Source: Lasioglossum baleicum
Lineage: Eukaryota; Arthropoda; Insecta; Hymenoptera; Halictidae
Length of the DNA: 64,000 nucleotides
Direction of reading: 5' to 3'
NCBI RefSeq assembly: GCF_051020765.1
Contig: NC_134938.1
Span: forward strand, 310,001 to 374,000
Part shown: positions 23,173-34,592 of the stretch, in pieces
Layout: the number at the start of each line of letters is the position of its first letter
How positions within the stretch are numbered: position 1 is the stretch's first letter
Position numbers and translations under genes: made by a program
Notes under the pieces: generated by a model
The model's database searches: none
Seen by the model: the letters and a program-made list of their open reading frames with translations, nothing else
What the model was told of the DNA's origin: nothing

Positions 23173-23766
23173 TTAGGGTAACTCCTGAATTTCTTTTACG
23201 GCATCGCAAGGGTTGTTCCAAATAATTAACAAAAAATCTGTGCAAAGTTTGAGTGCCACAGGTAACTGCAGAACGTGCCCCAAGACGATTGAACATTAAA
23301 ATAATTAATGATCACAAAATCGTTTTTCTCGAATATCTTCTAAATCAGGCCTGGCCAAACCAAATGGTTTCACGAGCCACTTTGATGACGCGTAATGTTA
23401 CAGCGAGCCGCACTTTAGGTAAATATGCTCTTAAAAAATGTAATACAAATACAAAATGAATAAAACTATTTCATTTATTTAATATTTTTTGTATACATAC
23501 AACGAGAAACAAAAGTTTCGATAGAAATATAAAATCGCCCGGCGGGCCGCGTGTTGGCCAGGCCTGTTCTAAATTATTTCTGCTACCTTCTTTCGCAAAA
23601 CAAACGGTTTTCGAAAAAATCGAGGAAAACGTCGGACGATAATACAAACAATTTGTCTGGAATTTGAAAATTAAAGTGTGGTTTCATTATCTTTTTTATT
23701 TCAATTATTTTTTTCGCACAGATTTTGACAAAGAATTTTCACGAGAGTAAGTAAGATCCACCCTAA
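23173..23766. mobile_element. TTAGGGT-ended repeat interrupted by a hAT element
   Basis: The left end is TTAGGGTAACTCCTG and the right end GATCCACCCTAA. The interior AACAAAAAATCTGTGCAAAG and GAATATCTTCTAAAT is shared with 61099-61180 and, inverted, with 35050-35454. The hAT-like insertion at 23346-23566 splits it. Confidence 0.7.
23346..23566. mobile_element. 221-bp hAT-like element with 8-bp TSD and empty paralogous site
   Basis: Ends CAGGCCTGGCCAA and TTGGCCAGGCCTG, flanked by the perfect duplication TTCTAAAT (23338-23345 and 23567-23574). The same host repeat at 61161-61180 reads GAATATCTTCTAAATTATTT with one TTCTAAAT and no insert. It is therefore a paralogous empty site. Confidence 0.92.
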
Positions 23767-24583
23767 TATGGGAATGAGATTTCAGAGGGTGGCTATATCG
23801 CATAAAAAAAGATTAGGTGACAAATTGTAATTCCTCGTGGGGGTGGCCCGGGGGTAGTGGATGTGGTAACGCGTTCACGCATTGCATTAAACGGTGTGTT
23901 GCGTCAATTTTCGGGTAATTTCATGCCAATTTCCTGATCCCAAATTTTGCCAAGGGAAAAGGCTCTAGGGATGGTCGCGTCTTCGAGCTTGCATGGTCCC
24001 TCTTTCCGAGGGGGTGACCAAGGTGACGGGAAAGACCGATTATCACTTTCCGCACAGCTTACTTACTTGGGGGCACAAGATGCTCCAACTGCTCCGCGGT
24101 AGCTAGTAGCTACGCCACTGCAACGACGTCTTTCTTGCAATATAGCAACGCTGAAAGTTACGCTTAGAATAATATTTTATTCCAATTGTAAAAAAAAACG
24201 AAAAGCGAGACTAGGTAATACGTTTGTAAGTTCTATCTGTACGTACAGACCTTTCGTACGTGGTCCATTTAAATTCTGGTTGCCGTGCAACTGGATGGTT
24301 GTAGACGAAAAGGGGTAAAATCTTAATTACGCACCTGTGCTTGCACCTTTGAGTCGAAAAGAGGTGAAGCTTTAATTACAGGGTAGACGAACGTGACGCG
24401 ACGCGACGCGACGCGACGCGCCATATGCCATATGGCATATATGCCATATGCGTGTTCATTACTTTCATTCCGTATTGACTATCGTGTTCACGAAAGTGCC
24501 GGAGACCCTTCCAGTGGCTCGTTTTACGTAGGTACATGCGTGTGCGCCCTTTAGCTATAATAACGACAGATACATACATGAAA
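23767..24583. other. Non-coding stretch, no gene seen
   Basis: Contains a G-rich patch near 23837-23860 and the simple repeats described at 24394. No coding exon supported. Confidence 0.4.
24394..24450. repeat. (GACGC)n followed by a CATATG palindrome
   Basis: Five GACGC units at about 24395-24420 run directly into CCATATGCCATATGGCATAT and ATGCCATATG, a self-complementary stretch with four CATATG or near-CATATG motifs. Confidence 0.75.
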
Positions 24584-24885
24584 ATGTTGTACTTGACAGG
24601 GGTGATTCCTGAGTTGATTTCAAGTAACTTTTTCCTTTGCGGAAATGTTCTCCGCGGCTTCGTTAAGGAGTTCTCACCGAAAACATACGGACCAATCAGC
24701 CCAATGGGCGGACCTCGCCTCTGCGTCAAGTCCCGCCTCTCGGTAGTAGTCGCGCACTAATTGGTCCGTGTTTTTCGTTGAACTCCTTAACAAAGCTGTG
24801 TAGAACATTTTCGCAAAGGAGAAAGTTCTTTTAAATGACCTTGGGAATCGCTGTCAAGGAAGTACAACATTTTTGGGACACCCTG
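24584..24885. mobile_element. CAGGGTGTCCC foldback, copy B, left end damaged
   Basis: The arms carry TTTTTCCTTTGCGGAAATGT with its complement, and CGGACCAATCAG with its complement. The right end TTTTTGGGACACCCTG is intact; the left terminus is degraded. Same family as 7328. Confidence 0.75.
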
Positions 24886-25490
24886 AATTTTCATGGGAAT
24901 GTAAGCGAATTACAGAAGGATTAACAGGTCCTCCGGGAGATCAGTCTCGACTTCAAAATCATCGAATATCTTGAAGTAACGAAACGATAGAGACAGTTTG
25001 TTTCAATAAAGTCCGACAACAGTTGACAAAATAATTCACAAAAATGACATTCTTTCCGGTCTGTTGACCGAGCATAATTCTGTTCGACGCGCAGACATCC
25101 CCTATACAAAAATGTCTGTCCCCGCCAGGCGGCTGGTTCTCGTTCCAAGTGCATACTTTGGTCGTTTTCGAGGGATGCCGCGTGTGTGCCGTGTATGCCG
25201 TATATGCGGTGTGCGAGGAACCGGAAGTGGTCGGCTAAATATGCGCGACCACGTATCAGCCCGGCTCATTGTCGTTGGAACAACGACCGCCGAAGAGTCA
25301 TTGGAGTGGCATTAAATCGCGTGACCCGTGCACGACATTCTGCCACGATCGTCGATCGACCATCCGCGGAGATCGATCGTGAGGAGCATTCGAGAGTCTC
25401 GACGTATAGTCATCGCGTAGCATTTCTAGTGGGGAAATGTCATCGCTTGTGAAATTCTTGGAATGCCTATTCGATGCTGGAGCACGGACC

Positions 25491-25662
25491 AGGGGAATCG
25501 ACTCAAATTTAGGGGAAAGAGTTACCCCCTCTTTGCCAGTACCGGGGTTAGCCACGTGACACTGTGACACGTGCGCGACGGAGGCGGAACGCGTCACGTG
25601 ACCGGGCAGTGGTGGAAGCGTGGGGGAAAAGCGTCGCAGAGGGGGAAGGTAGAGTGGGGACG
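25491..25662. mobile_element. CACGTGAC-rich hAT-like repeat copy
   Basis: Contains AGGGGAAAGAGTTACCCCCT, CTTTGCCAGTACCGG, two CACGTGAC motifs and GGGGGAAGGTAGAGTGGGGA. Same family as the complete element at 40271, which shows an 8-bp duplication; its own termini are not clear. Confidence 0.65.
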
Positions 25663-26390
25663 CAAGTTTAATCTGGCGAAAACATAATTTTCACGTGATT
25701 CACAATTCGCAAGGGCTTACAAAATTTATTTATGTTGTTTTGCGTAATTCTAAACAACCAAAAAGCAAATTTATAATCTCAAGATATACTACGAGTGATT
25801 CGCGAAGCGTACAGAAATATTTCCTCCGGTAACTGGATTGAAGCGATATTTCTTTTTATTTCAAGACTCTGAAAGAGAGAAATCGGATAGAGATCAAAGC
25901 TCTCGACGATGAAACTTCAGACCGACGCAGCGCGTTGCGGTGGAGGGGGTGGGGGGTGAGCCAGGTAGGCGAAAGGTAAGGGGTGGCGTCTCTCGGTGTG
26001 TTTGCCAAAAAGTATTCGAATGCGAAACTCGCGCGCACGACCAAGCTCTTCCTCTAATTGCTTCCGGTCCTGAACGTCATCATTTTAACAAATACTCCCG
26101 GCGCAGCGTATTCGCTCGACGCCGCACGCCGCGCCGGTTCCTCGATTGCGCGTCGCTTTGTCCGTCTCTCGCGTTCCATGCTTTTTCACGAATATTTCAC
26201 TCTCCAGCTTCGGATATACGTGGAGATTACTACACAACTCCAGAGCATTTCGCTCTCGGACAATTGGTTCTCCTGTAACCATGTGTGTTCGTACACGTGA
26301 GTTGCGTTATCGAACTGTATGTTTCGTTTCATTTTATATCGAGCATTGTCGAGCTAACACTTTTGTGCACTGATTTGTTGGTAAAGCTTT
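25663..26390. other. Non-coding stretch, no gene seen
   Basis: Includes a G-rich patch (GGAGGGGGTGGGGGGTGAG at about 25941-25959). Open frames on both strands near 25.9-26.3 kb show no recognisable domain. Confidence 0.4.
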
Positions 26391-26698
26391 GATCTAAGAA
26401 AAAAGGAAACCGTAGGATCTACGAAAAACGAATATCCCTCCACTACGCGGCATCCGAATCGAGGGGAAAGAGTTACCCTCTCTCTGCCAGTACCGGACAC
26501 ATGCGGTGACGTCATGCTAAGACGAAACGCGTCACGTGACGGGCCACGGCGGTTGCGTGAAATGGAACAATTTTAGGGAGCGGCAAGCTCAACATTTCAT
26601 AGTTTAAAGATATACAAGTCGCGATGCGACTTTGGAACCACAGGATCTAAGAAACAGCACGGTCCCCATGGTTTTTCTTAGATCGAGGCTTCACTGTA
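26391..26698. mobile_element. CTTGATCTAAG foldback with a nested CACGTGAC repeat
   Basis: The outer ends GTAAAGCTTTGATCTAAG and CTTAGATCGAGGCTTCACTG belong to the 17291 family. About 26452-26570 carries the other family (GAGGGGAAAGAGTTACCCTC, TCTGCCAGTACCGG, GTCACGTGACGGG). It is best read as an insertion into the foldback. Confidence 0.7.
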
Positions 26699-27571
26699 TT
26701 TAGTTGGAGCTGCTGACAATTCATTCTTATTCCATTTGGTAAGGTAAACGTCCTGAGACTACCGGTGTGGTTCGTAACTCGTAGCTCGTAGCTCGTAGCG
26801 AAGACGATTAAGTTTTCTACGGTGCGGTGCGGCGCGGCGGCAGGTGCGCGAACCTGGAATTCGATCGTAGAGCAGGTGAGTTTCGCTCGCGTGCTACTCT
26901 TGGCGACCTCGCGTGCTCCTATTGAAACCGACGCATTATCGATTCGTTAGGGGAGGTTCACGGGCCATTGTACAGCGAGCAGAGGGCTAACTTGTTTCTT
27001 GTTCCACGACGTCTACCGTTTGTTTGCTATTTATAGAAAGCGGCGGGATTTTGTCGAACTTTTGGCAACGTATTTCGGACCGAACTTCGATGGGATGCAC
27101 GGTGGGTCGGATCGAAGAGTGTCTTCTTCGGGTAGCTAAAATCAAAGATCGTTTATGCCGATGTTCGTTCCAGCACAATAGAGAGAATTGCAAACATTGA
27201 CGAGTGGGGGGATATTCTAACTATCGATTTTCTCTATGTTTTTGTCGCATTTTTTATTGTTTGGTTTTAATATTCGAGCACAATCTAGCATAAACGTAGC
27301 ACAATTCAGCGCAACTGTCTAAATTATTTAATTCTAAAAGCGGGGGGGGGGGGGGGGGCTAACTTTTAGGAGGCTTCCAGCTACAGTTGCATTTACGAAA
27401 TTGGATTTTACCGGTGCACACTGCATCGACTCTGAATAAATGAAACTGACATTCGTCCGTCTTCTTGGTTCTACGATATCGATTGGTTTTGGTATTAATA
27501 TCGTGTTACCACTCGAAAAATGTAGATTTCACAGTTTGGAGCTAAATAAATTGCAAATTTATTATACTATA
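26699..27571. other. Non-coding stretch with a 17-bp G run
   Basis: GTAGCTCGTAGC-type repeats at 26775-26800 and GGTGCGGTGCGGCGCGGCGG at 26821-26840. An uninterrupted run of 17 G lies at 27342-27358. No coding exon supported. Confidence 0.45.
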
Positions 27572-27763
27572 TACAGGGTGGTCCACGCAACTTGCACACC
27601 TATAATAACTTCCAAAGTATGCGTTGCACGAAAAAGTTTTGTATACAGAAGTTGCATGGTCTGAAGGGGTACATTATGTAGTGTATTTATTTTTTTTACA
27701 GGTGGGCGCGTAAAGGACATGTGAAGGTCAACTTCATTTAAAAAAAAAAAAATCACCCTGTAT
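27572..27763. mobile_element. 192-bp TA-flanked MITE with CAGGGTG ends
   Basis: Starts TACAGGGTGGTCCACGCAAC and ends AAAATCACCCTGTA. TA borders both CAGGGTG and CACCCTG. The interior is not a hairpin, so it is a different family from the 7328 foldbacks. Confidence 0.75.
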
Positions 27764-27953
27764 ACATATATATCGGTTCAACGACATCGATTCTTTCCGA
27801 TATTAATATCGTGTGACCCGATAGAATTCGGTGAAAAATGTCATTTCGTTTGCGCATGGAACGCAGTTGCAAGTTCATTGCTCTTCAACCGCAGGGCTCT
27901 GTGATACCAAATGTATCTAATTTGTCAAGTATGTAGTACATACCGTGTACTGA

Positions 27954-28111
27954 AGGGTCTTCCATTAAGAGGTGTCGTTTCCAATTTCGCGCTGTTTTCT
28001 ACTTGTGAAGATTGTTTAGTAGTATTGTAAAAATTGTAAAACATTTATGTTTATAAAAAAAAACTGCGTCTTGTAATTTAAAGTAACACTTCTTAATGGA
28101 AGGAAGACCCT
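27954..28111. mobile_element. 158-bp MITE with AGGGTCTTCC ends
   Basis: Inverted ends AGGGTCTTCCATTAAGAGGT and ACTTCTTAATGGAAGGAAGACCCT (positions 28088-28111). No coding content. Confidence 0.7.
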
Positions 28112-29827
28112 GTACTTCAGAGAGATATAGAATATAACAATGCAAAAAACAGCGAAAAAGTTACAGTAGCCAATAATAGAATCAGAATTGAGTGGTTTTC
28201 GAAGAATAATGCCGTTATCGCACGAGGGGGTAGAGAGAAAGCAGTTTCACGATCCGTTGGGTGGAATTTAAAGTAAGCTGGACATAATGGGACACGTCGT
28301 CGAAGCTTGCGAAAGTCAACGTTGGAAAAGCGACAAACTATGCATTTTTAATCAACTGCGATGCAAAAAAGTCCTCTACGCTTTTACTTTCTTGTTATGT
28401 GTTGCGCGTAATATTTAATTGGTTAGTGTCAATTATACACGTGCATATTTACATTGAAACGGGTGTTGTAAGTAGGTTGCTGATGTTTATTCGAATTTAA
28501 GGATTTAAGGACTAAGAATCTCTGCTAGAATTTTGTGCACTGTGAAACTGATGGGTAAGAACATTTTTTACCACGTTTATATTAGCTTGCCGAGTTGTCG
28601 TTGATGTTGTTGTTGTTGTTGTATGCGTTAAATTTTGTAATCGAATTTTAAACCACTTCCTGATGAGCTAGAGACTTGTAACTTTAAACATAGCACAGAA
28701 CTGCATGGCAATGCAATATTAAAAAACAAATTTTTTAAAAGAACTGCGTTCAGGAGAAAAAGAAATTTAGTATTAACCGTCACACCTCGCTGCGCGACGC
28801 TCGGTAGTTCATCATCGCGTTCAGCGATCCCCACTCCGCGCGCCAGCGCTCCCTACTCCGCTACGCGTTCCCACTCTGACTCATCCCACTCCACTGACTC
28901 ATTTCGCACCGAAGGAGCTCATTGTCAGTGTGGTGTTCCGTTCATTCAGTTCCATTTCGGACAATTTCAGACTCCATCAAGAGACGTCGTCTCTCGGAAT
29001 CATCCCCTCATTCTGTCTCGCGTATTTCCATATCTTGCGTTTCTCTCTCTAATCTTACTATTTCATACCAGTATTACTATATCTTGCGTTAAAGTAAATG
29101 ATTAATGATATTTTTCCCCAAAATTTTAAGCAATTAGTTCAAAATTTCTTGTTATAAAATTAGTGTCGGAACAGATAACAGATAAAAAAGTTTAATTTTA
29201 AATAAAATCATGAGATTAGTGACTACAAAAAAAATATATAAAAAAGAAATTTTTAAAAACCACGCTTACGTCAATATAGTTTAGCGCTCCACGCTTTTAT
29301 TTATAGTCACTAATGCCTGAAAAAATTGTTTTCTCCTTTTTAGTGCATTTTAGTATAACCGTGGTTGTTAAAAAGTCTTTTTTATATATTTCTTGAAATG
29401 AAATTCCTGCTGTCGGAACTCGATACGTGTGCACAAGCTCGTTACAGCTCCTTCTCTTATAATCTTGAATTTTTCATACGCGACTCGGTTTGTTATTTCT
29501 CGGATAGAGATGAGAGGCTGCTACGCGATGATACTGTCATGATAACATCGTAGGATGGAGTCAACCAAGCCTGGTAGAAAATGCGAGGATGTGTAACGAT
29601 GATAAATTAGAGTTTCTCCACTTTATGTATTTTTCAATGTTTCTGATACTCATGCTTGGAAGAATCGGAATTTCTCTGCTCTGCTTTACAAACGATACCG
29701 ACTCCTTTGTAGACGCCGTCTCTCTTTTATTTTACTCAACCCTAGCACGGGCCCACAGGCTCAAAAACTTTAAATTGGGACTATTTTTCTCAAAAAATTA
29801 GGACTATTCTTCTCGGGTGAAATGTTC
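28112..29827. other. Non-coding stretch, no gene seen
   Basis: Includes (GTT)n at about 28600-28620 and a GC-rich C/T-strand patch at 28780-28900 with repeats of TCCCACTCC-like text. No supported exon. Confidence 0.4.
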
Positions 29828-29831
29828 TTAA

Positions 29832-30495
29832 CACTAGAAAGACTGAAACTTAGTATATACCTGTATTGCCCAAAAGCAGTCAAAATGACTGTATTGTGAA
29901 AGAATTACTAATGTGTAAAGAAATTTGTTCAAAAATTAATTTTTATTATTTTTTATATTATTTACAATTATATAATAAGTTATTAATAAATATTAACAAC
30001 AACAAAATTTACTTCACTAGGAAAAAAAAAAATTTATTCATTATGTAGCGCCGAGCCGCCGAATCTCCACTCCGCTGCCCGGCCGCGCGCTGTAACTTGT
30101 CCGCGACCATACTAGTAATACTTATTAAGCAACTGCAACTTATCAAATATACGCCCAAATCGATAATTTATCATGTACTGTTATTTCGATACAGAGCCGA
30201 ACTGGTCATATAAGGAATTTACTCAATTCAATAATAAAGAGTCATTTGATTATTTAAAATTTCCCAAGCAGTCAAAATGACTGCTTTTGGGCAATATAGG
30301 TATAACACACACACACACACACATACACACACAGGAAATGAAGGTGGGGGGGAGATAACTATAATTATTAATAAACGCATTTATATGTTGTACAAAAAGT
30401 CACAAAATTCTAAGAAGCTGTGTCATTATATACATAATTGTTTTTCTAATTGAAATTGAAAAGCAGTCAAAATGACTTCCTTAGGCAATCTAGTG
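29832..30495. mobile_element. 664-bp piggyBac-like element, TTAA-flanked
   Basis: TTAA at 29828-29831 and 30496-30499 border ends CACTAGA and TCTAGTG. Inside, CAGTCAAAATGACT occurs three times (29877, 30270 and 30463). TTGCCCAAAAGCAGTC is inverted against GACTGCTTTTGGGCAA. TTAA targets are typical of piggyBac. A (CA)n microsatellite at 30304-30332 interrupts it. No transposase. Confidence 0.75.
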
Positions 30496-30499
30496 TTAA

Positions 30500-31169
30500 A
30501 AAATTGAGAATCTGATTGCGCGAAGCGGATCCCGACGCTCCGAGGAATATTTCATGTCCAAAGAATAACAAATAAGAACTGAGATCTAGGATTGAAATGC
30601 TAAATAATCGGCCGAGGGGTTAACATTCGCTAAAAGAGAATGAAATTCCGTGGATAAATTGTTTGACGGAATAGATTTTATCGTTACTGCGAAGCAGTTG
30701 ATCAGAAGCTCGCACGAAAGTAAGAAAGCGAGAACCGCCGTGAAAGAAGTCGGAGATACGATATTGCATGTGGAGTACACTTTCTTGGCCAGGAAGGGGA
30801 AAATAAAGGGAACGCTGCTCTTGCTATTTCCTGGCAGAAGCCATGTATCGTATGGTCACGGTGTTGCATTCGTCGTCGGCGTACGAACCGATGCGACGCG
30901 CGGCGTATAGCACGAACCAACACACCGTGCCGCGTCGCGTCGTCTCAATTGAAACGTGAAACTTGTCTGCGAAGCTTTAGCCATGCTCTTCGATTATGCG
31001 AAGGTAATATCGATTGTTCGACCGTATTACACTCGACTGTAGCTGTAGGTGGAGATGCAAGTAAACTGCAAGTGTACTCGTAGTACACTTAACCCTTGTG
31101 TAGCCAACCGGGTACTCGAATAACGTTTAATGCGTTTCTTTCAACAACTTGTTAAAGTTCCTCTAAAAA
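30500..31169. other. Non-coding stretch; one unsupported 86-codon frame
   Basis: 30650-30910 is open on the plus strand but overlaps an open frame on the other strand. It has no recognisable domain, so I do not call it a gene. Confidence 0.35.
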
Positions 31170-31965
31170 TACAGTAAATCCTCTGTAAACACAAAAGGGC
31201 CGTACACGATAAACGCAAAAGAAATGTCCCCTCCACTGTAGCAATCTGATCTTGGCTCCGGGTATATCGGTGTGAACCATTAGTTGTCGGCACAGTTCAA
31301 AGGTCCGTGCGCCCACACAAATTGTCATTTTTGAAATTGGCAAACCATTCTGTGCAGTAGATTCTCCCATGACGCCCTCTCCATACACGGCGCAGATATT
31401 TCTAGCTGCTTCGGTGGCGTTCTGGCGTTGATGAAAAGCGAAAAACAATAGATGTCGAAAATGGTGATTTTTGCCGCCCGGAAATTCCACTTTAGATTAT
31501 GTTATGTTACTCAAGACTACGTTATTCAAGATAACGATTGGAACGCGCTTGTAGAGCGGAAAAAGCACTTCAGAATGATGTATACAATTTCTGAAAAAAG
31601 TAGGTGAATTGATTCAGAACAAAAGCGAAAATAAAACCTCCACGAACTTATGTTACAATCCAATACATAATACCAATGTAAAATCTTTTTATTATTACTT
31701 ATTTTTTTTATGAAACTTTCGCCAATATATTTGTAGCATTTTTCTGATTAAAATAAGACCAAACACGATATAATCTTAACTGTATTTAGTGGTCTAATTG
31801 ACGATGAAAGTTTCGGGCGCAAGGAGGGACAGCGTATGGGAAAGAAAGAAACGCGGAGAGTTGCACGCGCTGTCCTTCTCTACGTTCGGCTCGGCTTTTG
31901 AAGCTCAAAAAAGTAGTGTCCATCTACGGAAATGGAAACGGACCTCCCCGAGGCTTTTCACTGTA
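31170..31965. mobile_element. 796-bp TA-flanked element with CAGTAAAT ends, copy 2
   Basis: Begins TACAGTAAATCCTCTGTAAA and ends TTTTCACTGTA. It shares GTCCCCTCCACTGTAGCAAT, GGTATATCGGTGTGAACCA and AACAAAAGCGAAAATAAAAC with 18011-18551. It is the longer copy and retains an extra middle section. Confidence 0.82.
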
Positions 31966-31982
31966 TTACTAAATTTCAAGAA

Positions 31983-32170
31983 AGAAAGAAAGAAAGTAAT
32001 TTCGGTCTTTTAAGGTGTAATAGAGCCCAATTTTTTTATTCAAGCAATGAACTTTAATGAATAAGATATTTTCCCTTCTGTTCGATGATCTTTTGCCAAA
32101 AAGAATAAATAAGAAAATATTTTATTGATTAAAGTTCATCGTTTGTTAAATTACTTTCTTGCCAACCCAA
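31983..32170. mobile_element. mariner-type MITE, left end degraded to (GAAA)n
   Basis: Right end TTACTTTCTTGCCAACCCAA followed by TA; the interior AGCAATGAACTTTAATGAAT matches 20234-20440. The left terminus has been replaced by a GAAAGAAAGAAAG run. Confidence 0.8.
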
Positions 32171-32885
32171 TATATTAATTTATAGTCTTCAAATGAGAAT
32201 TCATGCAAATATATTAAATACAAGAGGTTTGAAATAATTTATACATTTTGGTTGACTACACCTATATTTATTACTATTATTTTTATTTAGCTTAGGCCTC
32301 CGGGCAGCCGAAGGCCTTGCTGCAAGACAGCAATAGGGCTGGTGTGGTCCCTTTGCTACCTCGTAAAGAGGCGGCGTAACCCATACACCTAACCCAGACC
32401 ATCCTTCTCGACATCAGCTTTCCGTTTACTTAGGACGACGAATTTCCGCACTCTTTCCACCTATCCGAGCAATCTTTAATGGAGTATTAGGTTGATTGTA
32501 GAGGGTAATGCGATCGATTTACAAAGGCAATGGCCGGGGCTAGGGGCTATTGTACGGCGTATTAAGTTTTGCGCCTTGTTCGAGCAACCGATCACCCTTC
32601 GGCTAAGTTTACATCGAAATTAGGAAAATCCATTATTCCATACGCAAGTGTATATAATAGTAACGTACAGATAAATTATTACCGTATTCGTACGGTAAAG
32701 TTTAGTTGTTATTCAAAAATTCCTTCAACTAAAATAAAGTATAATTATACGCGAGTCAGTTTGTGTGTGTGTGTGTGTGTGTGTGACCTGGAATTTTTCT
32801 AAATTTATCACTCGGTATAGTTGAAAATAATCGGGTTCAATGGATTGAGAAACTTCCAAAACAGAACCACCACAGATATACACTG
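32171..32885. other. Non-coding stretch with (TG)n
   Basis: (TG)n at about 32763-32786. A segment at 32292-32400 (GCCTCCGGGCAGCCGAAGGC and onward) looks like an element tail but could not be assigned. Confidence 0.4.
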
Positions 32886-33201
32886 ACAAGGGAAGGACCT
32901 CAAGTGTCCGACTTCGATTTTGATAATTTCTTGTGAGACGATGGTATATGGTTCCCTAATAATGTCTGCAAAATATTAGGTGTAGTTACTCAATAGTTTT
33001 AAAGATATAAACAATTAAACTTTCATACCTTGTTGATGTACCATGATTTGAGCTGCGTGAAAGTTCAATTGTTTATATCTTTAAAACTATTGAGTAACTA
33101 CACCTAATATTTCGCAGACTACAGTAGCGATCCATATATGTACCATCGTCTCACAAAAGATTATCAAAATCGAAGTCGGACACTTAGGGTCTTTCCCTTG
33201 T
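32886..33201. mobile_element. ~316-bp near-perfect palindrome, copy 3
   Basis: Left end ACAAGGGAAGGACCTCAAGT, right end AGGGTCTTTCCCTTGT, with the same internal blocks and the same TTGTTGATGTACCATGATTTG loop as the copy at 18884. Confidence 0.9.
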
Positions 33202-33448
33202 GAGTCCCACTAACATTCGGACACTCTTCAAAAGACGATAACTCTTTTTAATATTGGACCGTTTAATTTGAACTTTTTTGCGAAGTTGGGGCAACTGGTT
33301 TGCTACACAACGTGACGAAAGTTTTTGAAGAAAATTGCAAGTTGTCGGAACTGCAGAGAAAATACTAGAAGTTGTATTTTGCAACTTATCATAGCTGGAA
33401 TCGACCACCACGTACCGACAATTATAGGATTCGTGTCGTCCCCTCCAT

Positions 33449-33604
33449 CTAGTGTTGCCAGAAGTGGGGAGGGAGCACAAATTGAGGGGAAATAGTCTCC
33501 CTCTTCTTCTTCTACTCCCTCTCTGCAAGTACCGGACGGAACGCGTCACGTGACCGGGGAAGGGGATGTAGGGGAAGGGACACATGTCCTGGTCTGACGA
33601 CACC
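33449..33604. mobile_element. CACGTGAC-family hAT-like repeat copy
   Basis: Left end CTAGTGTTGCCAGAAGTGGG; interior GAGGGGAAATAGTCTCCCTC, CTCTGCAAGTACCGG and GTCACGTGACCGGGGAAGGG; right end CTGACGACACCG. Same layout as 40271-40451. Confidence 0.7.
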
Positions 33605-34172
33605 GCCTCTGTCTACGTTTCCGAGAATTCGTGCAAACGATGACGCTTTTGTCTTTAAAATTCCCCCCTAGTCCACTTGTCCCGATGGAGGAAAAGACGC
33701 GGACGATGAGCTGTTCGTTCGCATGGGTTCGCGCGATGATCAAGCTATAATTTATTCGAACTACCTGCGCCGCATCGCGTCGCCGTCGTGCTGGTCGCGA
33801 GTTTCCTGCGCGAGTCGTCAGATTACACGCTTGCTAGTCGAAAGACTTATAAACTACAAAAAGACGAGGAGAAGATCGCCGATTATGCTTGCAGCAAGCG
33901 ATGCCTCGCGTAAATGATGATCGCTAAACTAGTTCTCTCCAACGATGTTGGTTCGCGTGGTTGGTCTCGATTTTCTATGTAATTCTCCTTGCGCATAATG
34001 CTTTTTGCCCGTGTCGTCGTATCGAATCGTTTTTTCTTCATCCTAATCGAACTTTCATTCTCATTATCTGGAAAAGTATTTTTAATTCGTTGGTTTCGAG
34101 GAACGTAACTTTTTCGACGATGCGTTTCGTTCAGCTATAACGTCGCGTCGTTCAATCGCAAGCCGTAGGAAG
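33605..34172. other. Non-coding stretch, no gene seen
   Basis: Nothing beyond short unsupported frames. Confidence 0.35.
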
Positions 34173-34592
34173 CAATACACCGGAGCGAATGAATAACCAA
34201 TACACCAGTCAGAATAACTAATACACCGGAGAGAATGAATAATCAATACATTGGAAAGAATAACCAATACGCCGAAGAGAATGAATAACTTATACACCGG
34301 AGAGAATAACCTATACACCAAAGACAATGAGTAACCAACAGACCGAAGAAAATGAATTACCCATACACCGAAGAGAATGAATAACCAATACACTGGAAAG
34401 GCTAACCAATACACCGAAGAGAATGAATAACTTATACACTGGAAAGGCTAACCAATACACCGAAGAGAATGAATAACTAATACACCGGAGAGAATAACCT
34501 ATACACCAAAGAAAATGAATAACCAATACATAAAAGAGAATGAATAACCAATACGCCGGATAGTACATATAGCCAATACACCGGAGAGAATC
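34173..34592. repeat. Minisatellite, ~25-bp and ~19-bp units, about 17 copies
   Basis: Units vary around AATACACCGAAGAGAATGAA plus TAACC, alternating with a shorter form TACACCGGAGAGAATAACC. The array spans about 420 bp. The reverse strand happens to be open and gives a hydrophobic artefact peptide. Confidence 0.9.

Noticed and set aside
30650..30910. 86-codon plus-strand frame MDKLFDGIDFIVTAKQ...
   Set aside because: Looks protein-like at its start but overlaps an open frame on the other strand and lacks any recognised family or splice context.
32292..32400. Possible tail of a second retrotransposon (CCTCCGGGCAGCCGAAGGCC region)
   Set aside because: No coding frame, poly(A) or target duplication could be found to support it.
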